This document shows, in pieces, positions 5,691-10,140 of a stretch of 10,140 nt of DNA. Every line of letters starts with the position of its first letter. Position 1 is the first letter of the stretch. The translations under genes were made by a program, and so were the position numbers. The stretch is taken from positions 1 to 10,140 of the forward strand of contig CAKUTI010000044.1 of NCBI GenBank assembly GCA_934691925.1. The letters run 5' to 3'. The notes below the pieces were generated by a model, which was given only the letters and a program-made list of their open reading frames with translations, searched no databases and was not told the origin of the DNA. This DNA is from an uncultured Treponema sp. GTDB taxonomy: Bacteria; Spirochaetota; Spirochaetia; Treponematales; Treponemataceae.

Positions 5691-6449
5691 TCACGGAAGA
5701 TAATCAAAATCTATGTTTTCACGTTTGAGCGAATTTAGAATGTGGATTTTTTCCGAGTAATTTCCGCCGGTCAGGTCGAAAAGTTTTCTGCGCGCGTTTT
5801 TTCTCCCGGAATTGTCCTGATAAGCGCAAGTGCAGGTCTGAGAATTCCAGCCGCTCTCAATTGAATGTTTTATGATTTCATCGACAGGAACATAATAAAG
5901 CGGCCGCGCAAGTTTTACAGGATATTTTTGATATTTTAGAACCGCCGGCATTGCCTCGAGCTTTCCTTTTGCCGTCATATTCATCAAAAGAGTTTCGAGA
6001 ACGTCGTCGATGTGGTGGCCAAGCACAACCGTGTCGAATCCGTTTTTTATAGCGTAGTTCAAAAGCTCCTTGCGACGCTGGTTCGAGCACCAGTAGCAGC
6101 TCATCTTGTGTCCGTCGTGAAGCCGGGCAAGCGTGTTCACCTGCAAAGTTTCAAGCGGAATCTGCCATTCATCGAATTTTTTCTTAAGCTCAGAATTGAA
6201 AGGATTCGCAAAGTCAGTCTGAATGTAAAGCGCGCACACCGAAAATTTCTTCTCGCATGTCTTGTGCTGATTTTTATGGCTTGAATTAAACCTTTTCAGC
6301 CGGTTTCCGAAATATTCAGCGAGCAAAGTCGAGTCTTTTCCGCCGCTCGCGCCGAGCAAGATTCTCGCCCCGTCTTTTAGCTCTGAGTCGAGCATATTGT
6401 AATCAAAAATCGCCTTGTCAATCAGACTGAAAATCTTTGGCTGCCCCAT
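5691..6449 (-). CDS. ttcA: TtcA-family tRNA 2-thiocytidine synthetase-like ATPase
   Basis: PP-loop ATPase of the TtcA/TilS superfamily, 252 residues; TtcA adenylates C32 of certain tRNAs and replaces its oxygen with sulfur using a [4Fe-4S] cluster. Seen: SGGKDS (35-40), the ATP-binding PP-loop; CYWC (118-121) followed by RRKELL, matching the family CxxC-xRR element; GHHIDDVLETLLMN (144-157); and CTC (206-208) in the C-terminal third. The CxxC plus a later cysteine provides the usual three cluster ligands. This supports TtcA over TilS, which lacks them. The protein is shorter than the roughly 310-residue E. coli enzyme. The start at 6449 has GGAG six bases upstream (6456-6459). It lies 55 bases behind the regulator-like gene on the same strand, so the two are probably co-transcribed. 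Another PP-loop thiolase with a different tRNA target remains possible. Confidence 0.85.
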   Translation of the reverse strand: MGQPKIFSLIDKAIFDYNMLDSELKDGARILLGASGGKDSTLLAEYFGNRLKRFNSSHKNQHKTCEKKFSVCALYIQTDFANPFNSELKKKFDEWQIPLETLQVNTLARLHDGHKMSCYWCSNQRRKELLNYAIKNGFDTVVLGHHIDDVLETLLMNMTAKGKLEAMPAVLKYQKYPVKLARPLYYVPVDEIIKHSIESGWNSQTCTCAYQDNSGRKNARRKLFDLTGGNYSEKIHILNSLKRENIDFDYLP

Positions 6450-6504
6450 TTTTGTCTCCGAAAATCTTCGCGCGGAAAGTTTTTATTCTTCAATTTTCGC
6501 GATT

Positions 6505-7251
6505 TTAGCCTCTCGGCACAAGTTGGTATCCGCCCCTGCAAATCCGCAAAAGCTCGTAGCTGCACTCGATTTTTGAAATCGACTTTCTGAATCTTGAAAC
6601 GTAAGCGTAAACTCCGTTTTTCCGCTCACGCTCAATTTCGTTTTTAATCTGGATTTTCAGGATTTCAGCGATTTCTTCGATATAAACGATTCGCCTGCGG
6701 TTTTTGAAGAAAAAATCGTAAAGAAGATTGTTCACAGGAGTGAGCATGATTTTCGGCTTTAGCAATGGCTTTTCATCGGATTTTTGGATATTTGATTCTG
6801 ATTTTGGTTCGTTTTGAATTGCGTTTTTGTTTTCATCACAAAATGCTGTCTGAATTGGATTATGAATTGCGTTCTGGCAAATCGGCAAGTCTAAGATTCT
6901 GCTTATTTTCTCAAGATAAGGAATAAGATTGTGGCAGCCAGGCTTGTCAAAGCAAAGCTCGATTTCCGAAAGCCATTTTGCAGTTCGAAGCGACTTTGGA
7001 ACATCTCCGTCAAGAAAAACAGCGGGAATTTCACGGTCAAAATCGCGCAGAAACCGGAAAATAAAATTCTTGAATCTTGAAAAATATTTTCCGTCGATAA
7101 TCACAAAGTCTGGCAAAATTTTTCCGGAAAGAAAATCCGTCACAAAATCCGGGATATTCTCATAAAAAACGCTTTCATCCGCCTCCGAGCAAAGAATTCC
7201 GCAAAACGCCTTGTAAAAAAGACGGTTCTCGCTTGCAAAAACAAATTTCAT
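6505..7251 (-). CDS. atypical response-regulator-like protein with OmpR/PhoB-type winged helix
   Basis: The protein has 248 residues. Residues about 167-246 look like a Trans_reg_C winged helix: LLYDFFFKNRRRIVYIEEI, then VYAYVSRFRKSI as the likely recognition helix, and a final hairpin ending RGGYQLV. Residues 1-120 have the size and strand/helix rhythm of a receiver. PDFVIID puts Asp53 at the usual phospho-site and FDKPG puts Lys103-Pro at the KP site. However, the first strand reads FVFASEN instead of the usual VVDDE, so the metal-binding acidic pair is missing or reduced to Glu8. Phosphorylation is therefore doubtful. The linker (121-165) is Asn/Gln/Lys/Ser-rich with NAIHN and NAIQN words. 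No histidine kinase is adjacent. The Shine-Dalgarno is weak (GAGG at 7263-7266, 11 bases away). It is probably co-transcribed with ttcA; its targets are unknown. The receiver call is less certain than the winged helix. Confidence 0.6.
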   Translation of the reverse strand: MKFVFASENRLFYKAFCGILCSEADESVFYENIPDFVTDFLSGKILPDFVIIDGKYFSRFKNFIFRFLRDFDREIPAVFLDGDVPKSLRTAKWLSEIELCFDKPGCHNLIPYLEKISRILDLPICQNAIHNPIQTAFCDENKNAIQNEPKSESNIQKSDEKPLLKPKIMLTPVNNLLYDFFFKNRRRIVYIEEIAEILKIQIKNEIERERKNGVYAYVSRFRKSISKIECSYELLRICRGGYQLVPRG

Positions 7252-7280
7252 AAAACTGATAACCTCTGACCCTCACGAAA

Positions 7281-7309
7281 ATTATCGGCAAAACACATAA
7301 AAAGATGAA
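7281..7309 (-). promoter_or_regulatory. possible promoter for the regulator/ttcA pair
   Basis: On the minus strand GATAAT (7281-7286) could be a -10, with a poor -35-like TTCATC (7304-7309) 17 bases upstream. It lies about 30 bases before the ATG at 7251. Only the -10 is convincing. Confidence 0.25.
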
Positions 7310-7368
7310 AAAAGAGTAAGATTTTTTTTGTTAAAAATTAAGGCTGAGTAATTCAAATAAAAACACAC

Positions 7369-7412
7369 GTCATTCCGAACGCGAGAACTTTGTTCTCGCT
7401 TAGATTCGGAAT
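7369..7412. repeat. second palindromic interspersed repeat, downstream of lptD
   Basis: Nested palindromes: outer ATTCCGAA (7372-7379) / TTCGGAAT (7405-7412) and inner GCGAGAAC (7381-7388) / GTTCTCGC (7392-7399) with a 3-base loop. The outer arms are identical to the core of the element at 2845-2865, and both elements begin near CGTCATT. On the minus strand it lies about 100 bases after the lptD stop and is followed by a short T-run (TTTTT, 7359-7363), so it may also act as the lptD terminator. The rest of 7252-7509 is AT-rich with no gene seen. Confidence 0.75.
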
Positions 7413-7509
7413 CTATAAACAAAAAAGCGGCTGAATATAAGCAAATACGTTCTAATCCAGGATGATGAAAAACTGCGCTAGCAATTCTTAATTTTGAATT
7501 ATGAATCGC

Positions 7510-10140
7510 TTACGGGTTCAGCTCCCATTCGCCGTACTCGTCCACGATTTCGGTCTTCATGCTTGCCAACGGCCGCCATGCCACGCTGATTGAAAAATAC
7601 GGGCTGTAGTCGTAGTATTTGCCCTTGCTTGAGTCGTAGCCGGTCTGGCTTGAGCTGTACATATAGCGCGGCTTTATCGAGAACGAGCAGTTAAAGTCCC
7701 AGTCGTCAAGCTCGTGGGTAACATCAATCTTGAAAGTCTGAATCTTGAATCCGCTTGAAGTGCGTTTCGTTGTGTCGTCAAATCTGAAAGAATCTATCAA
7801 ATCCTGCAAAAAATTCCGCTCGCCGTTTCCTTTGTAATACGACTGATATTCGTCTTCCGAACAGAAATATCTGAAAATCTGGCTGTTTTTTGTCTCCGCG
7901 CTGAAAGAAATGTTCAAGAAATCATTGATTTTGAACGTGAGAGCCGGAATGAACTTGAAATAGCTGTTTGTCGGGCGCAAGTCGTCGTAGACAACGCTTG
8001 TCGAAAGAGAAGGCGCAAGCGAGACTTTGTCGCTTAGATATTTGAAAGTTTTTGTTCCGCTTGAATAGGCAAGGCTTGTCTGGTAAGGCTGAAATTCCTT
8101 TTCGCCGGTCGATTTCCAGCCTGAGTCCGAGTCGAATTCGTAGCTTGTCGTGTAAGACCAAGTTTTTGCGGCCTGAAGCCCGAATCCTGAGAGAGCGAAT
8201 TTAAGCGAATCCTTTTCCTCCTCTTCCATATCGTAAACATAGCTTTGGGTAAATTTGAGCTTGCTGTTGAAAAGCGAAAGAGACGCGGTCTGAGTGAAAT
8301 CCTCTTTTTCCCAAGTGTCGTCTGTGGAACTTGTCTGCTTGATTCCAGTTCCAGCCGTCAAAGTCAGATAAGGAAATCCCAAAGTCAAAGTTCCCTTGTA
8401 TTCGTCAACCTGCGGAGGCAAAGTCGAAGTCAGGGAAAGTTGCTGAGTGAGCTTCTTGTCGAATTCGCTAGCCGCAAGAACGATGTTCAGATTGTGCGTT
8501 GTAACGCAGTCCTCGTCAGTCAGGTCAGTTGTAAGATAAGTCCACTGCGGGTCGTCAATGTCGGAATCGGTGTCGTATTCAAGCTCGAGCATTTTTATCG
8601 TCGTGTTCCAGGTGATTGAAGTGTCGGAAAAATGCTTTGTGAGATGAAACGGCTTTAGCGTGAGCGCGTTCGTGTCGGTCAAGTCGAGTTTTCGCGCAGC
8701 GTAGTCGGTTTTCTTGATTGAATTTGCGGAGCTTTCTGTGTAGCCGCCCTCGGAAGTCGTATCGGTGATTTTAAGATAAGGATGCTTCTGGTAAACAGGA
8801 TTGAGCGTGAAAGTGTCGGTCAAAGTCGCGAAATTGCCACGGTAGCCGATTTTGCTCGTCAAAGTCGTTGGAGCTTTAAACTGAATGTAAGTTGACTGCA
8901 TATTCTGCCAAGAAAAATCGTCCGGCTGGGTAAGATTTGCAGAAGAGTAAGAAAGCTGCGAAGTAAAATCAGGCGAGACAGAATATCCGAGATTGTAGGA
9001 AATTCCATCAAGAGATGTTGTTGAAAAGCTCGGAGACGAAAGCGAAGGAAGCGCAGTTTCCGCAAGAACAGGTTCGTTTTCAAATTCTGGAGAAGCGGAA
9101 TCTGCGGAAGAAGATTCGCTTGAATTGCCAGAAGAAAAATCACTTGAATCACTCGATTTGGAATCGCCAGATTCAGAATCTTCAGCCCCGAAATCTTTTG
9201 ATTCAGAATCAGTGCTGCCAGAAATTGAATCGGCAGGTTCGGTACCGCTTAAATTTGAAGCAGATTTTGATTCGTCAAGCTCCTCTGGAACTTTTAATGA
9301 AAGATTTGAGCCGGAAGAAGCAGAATTTTTTTCCGTTGAAGGAATCTGAACCAAATTTCCCGCAATTTTCGTTGAAATCTTGAACGGAGTTACGGTCGAA
9401 GGATAATAGAATTTCCTCTCCGGCGTGTAAGTCGCCCAACTCGAGTCAGAAGCGTACTCGCTACGGCTTGAAAGTGCGGTGTTCGCTTTTGAAGAGTAAA
9501 CAACGGACGAAGAAAAACTTGAAACCGCGAAAGTCGTAACAAAAGGATTGAAAAAATCTGGAACTTTGAAAGACTTGCTTCCAGAAAGCGACCACGTGTA
9601 AGAGGAAATTTCCGTAACGTCGTCATCGTCGCTGCTGTCTGTTCCGCCGCCGCTCATCGCGTAGTCAATCCAGTCCATCGTCTCGGCGCGAGTTCCAAAA
9701 TCGTCAGAAAAATAAGGATCTGAATAAACAGGAAGCGAAAGGGTCAGGCTGAAAGGCTTTGCGAGAGTTGCCTTTAGGTTCGCCTGAAATCTAAAAGGAT
9801 ACTTTTTCCCCATAAAATATCCGCTGTCAGAAATCACGTCGCCCGAAGAATTTTTTGAAAGATAGACGCTGTTACTTTTAAAGACCGTGTTGCTGAAACC
9901 AAGCTTCAGGGCTGTCTCAAGAGATGTGAGATAAGTTCCGGGCTTGAATGCTCCGTCAAATCCGACCATCGCGCCAAGATTCGCGTAATAGTCCGCCATA
10001 ACCTTAAAATAAGACGAAGTGTCGCCTGTAAAATCCTCGTCAAGATTGTGAAGAACCAAGCCCTCGCGACGCTGCTCTTTCATTGAGCCGGTGTTCATAA
10101 AGCTGAAAAAGTCGATTTTGTCAGTTGAGTCGCTGCTGTC
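7510..10140 (-). CDS. lptD: LptD-like outer-membrane assembly protein, N-terminus beyond window
   Basis: The C-terminal 876 residues are visible; the frame is still open at base 10140, so the internal Met at 10098 is not the start. In other bacteria LptD with LptE inserts lipopolysaccharide into the outer membrane; treponemes have LptD orthologues although several lack classical LPS, so the cargo may be another glycolipid. Visible: alternating hydrophobic/polar stretches ending in aromatic residues, typical of a large beta-barrel; an LptD-like segment LPVYSDPYFSDDF; abundant Ser, Thr, Tyr and Asp; only three cysteines, so the paired disulfides of E. coli LptD are not evident in this part. The last strands (YSPYFSISVAW) are followed by a short tail ending ELNP. 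A Ser/Glu/Asp-rich insert of about 110 residues interrupts the barrel. The N-terminal periplasmic jellyroll would lie off the right edge. Another large treponemal beta-barrel is the alternative. Confidence 0.75.
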   Translation of the reverse strand, partial: DSSDSTDKIDFFSFMNTGSMKEQRREGLVLHNLDEDFTGDTSSYFKVMADYYANLGAMVGFDGAFKPGTYLTSLETALKLGFSNTVFKSNSVYLSKNSSGDVISDSGYFMGKKYPFRFQANLKATLAKPFSLTLSLPVYSDPYFSDDFGTRAETMDWIDYAMSGGGTDSSDDDDVTEISSYTWSLSGSKSFKVPDFFNPFVTTFAVSSFSSSVVYSSKANTALSSRSEYASDSSWATYTPERKFYYPSTVTPFKISTKIAGNLVQIPSTEKNSASSGSNLSLKVPEELDESKSASNLSGTEPADSISGSTDSESKDFGAEDSESGDSKSSDSSDFSSGNSSESSSADSASPEFENEPVLAETALPSLSSPSFSTTSLDGISYNLGYSVSPDFTSQLSYSSANLTQPDDFSWQNMQSTYIQFKAPTTLTSKIGYRGNFATLTDTFTLNPVYQKHPYLKITDTTSEGGYTESSANSIKKTDYAARKLDLTDTNALTLKPFHLTKHFSDTSITWNTTIKMLELEYDTDSDIDDPQWTYLTTDLTDEDCVTTHNLNIVLAASEFDKKLTQQLSLTSTLPPQVDEYKGTLTLGFPYLTLTAGTGIKQTSSTDDTWEKEDFTQTASLSLFNSKLKFTQSYVYDMEEEEKDSLKFALSGFGLQAAKTWSYTTSYEFDSDSGWKSTGEKEFQPYQTSLAYSSGTKTFKYLSDKVSLAPSLSTSVVYDDLRPTNSYFKFIPALTFKINDFLNISFSAETKNSQIFRYFCSEDEYQSYYKGNGERNFLQDLIDSFRFDDTTKRTSSGFKIQTFKIDVTHELDDWDFNCSFSIKPRYMYSSSQTGYDSSKGKYYDYSPYFSISVAWRPLASMKTEIVDEYGEWELNP
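9010..9340 (-). other. Ser/Glu/Asp-rich insert in the LptD-like barrel
   Basis: About 110 codons encode a stretch dominated by Ser, Glu, Asp and Asn, with words such as SDSSDF, SGNSSES and DSESGD, between QIP (near 9340) and the next barrel-like sequence LDGISYNLGYS. It has no hydrophobic alternation, so it cannot form barrel strands and should be an extracellular or periplasmic loop. Its DNA is built from TTC/TCA/GAA words (for example GATTCAGAATC), which keeps the opposite strand largely open too. Confidence 0.75.

Noticed and set aside
5487..5738. Plus-strand ORF of 83 codons with ISEIQ pentapeptide repeats
   Set aside because: It has no Shine-Dalgarno, is mostly the translation of the 15-base tandem repeat, and runs into the end of the ttcA-like gene on the other strand. 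The 15-base period keeps any frame open.
9015..9383. Plus-strand ORFs opposite the LptD insert encoding Ser/Glu-rich peptides
   Set aside because: They mirror the low-complexity DNA: GAA and TTC, TCA and TGA-free words leave both strands open. No start signals and no recognisable domain.
10098..10098. ATG 10098 as the lptD start
   Set aside because: The frame stays open to base 10140 with similar sequence, there is no ribosome binding site, and LptD needs an N-terminal signal and jellyroll domain not present here.

Overview
The window looks like chromosomal DNA of a spirochaete, most likely Treponema or a close relative. It is moderately AT-rich. It ends in a large serine-rich LptD-type outer-membrane protein resembling the treponemal LptD orthologue, and it carries a GH3 lipoprotein, a TtcA-type thiolase and a PncB. 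The genus call is inference from protein style; no rRNA or other marker gene is present.

Layout, left to right. An NSUN/RsmB-type RNA cytosine methyltransferase (minus, cut by the left edge; 1-1107). A NagZ-like GH3 beta-N-acetylhexosaminidase lipoprotein (minus, 1264-2733). A divergent 203-base intergenic region with a palindromic interspersed repeat. A short-chain dehydrogenase (plus, 2937-3938). A convergent gap with a hairpin. Nicotinate phosphoribosyltransferase PncB (minus, 4047-5276). A 414-base non-coding region (5277-5690) with five inverted repeats, a duplicated hairpin/U-tract/Shine-Dalgarno module and a 15-base tandem repeat. A TtcA-like tRNA thiolation enzyme (minus, 5691-6449). 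An atypical response-regulator-like DNA-binding protein (minus, 6505-7251). A gap with a second copy of the palindromic repeat. Then the C-terminal 876 residues of LptD (minus, 7510 to beyond the right edge).

The genes are mostly housekeeping: RNA modification (methyltransferase, TtcA), NAD salvage (PncB), cell-wall turnover (NagZ-like) and outer-membrane assembly (LptD). Six of the seven are on the minus strand. Only the regulator/TtcA pair (55-base gap) is a convincing operon. No phage, IS, CRISPR, tRNA or defence gene was recognised.

Two things stand out. First, the pncB leader is a tandemly duplicated, hairpin-dense structure with a terminator-like stem and U-run directly before the ribosome binding site, a candidate attenuator not matched to any known NAD riboswitch. 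Second, low-complexity Ser/Glu/Lys/Asn-rich segments interrupt otherwise conserved proteins in at least three genes, and probably a fourth, always in frame and between core motifs, as if short repeats repeatedly expand in loop-coding DNA in this genome.
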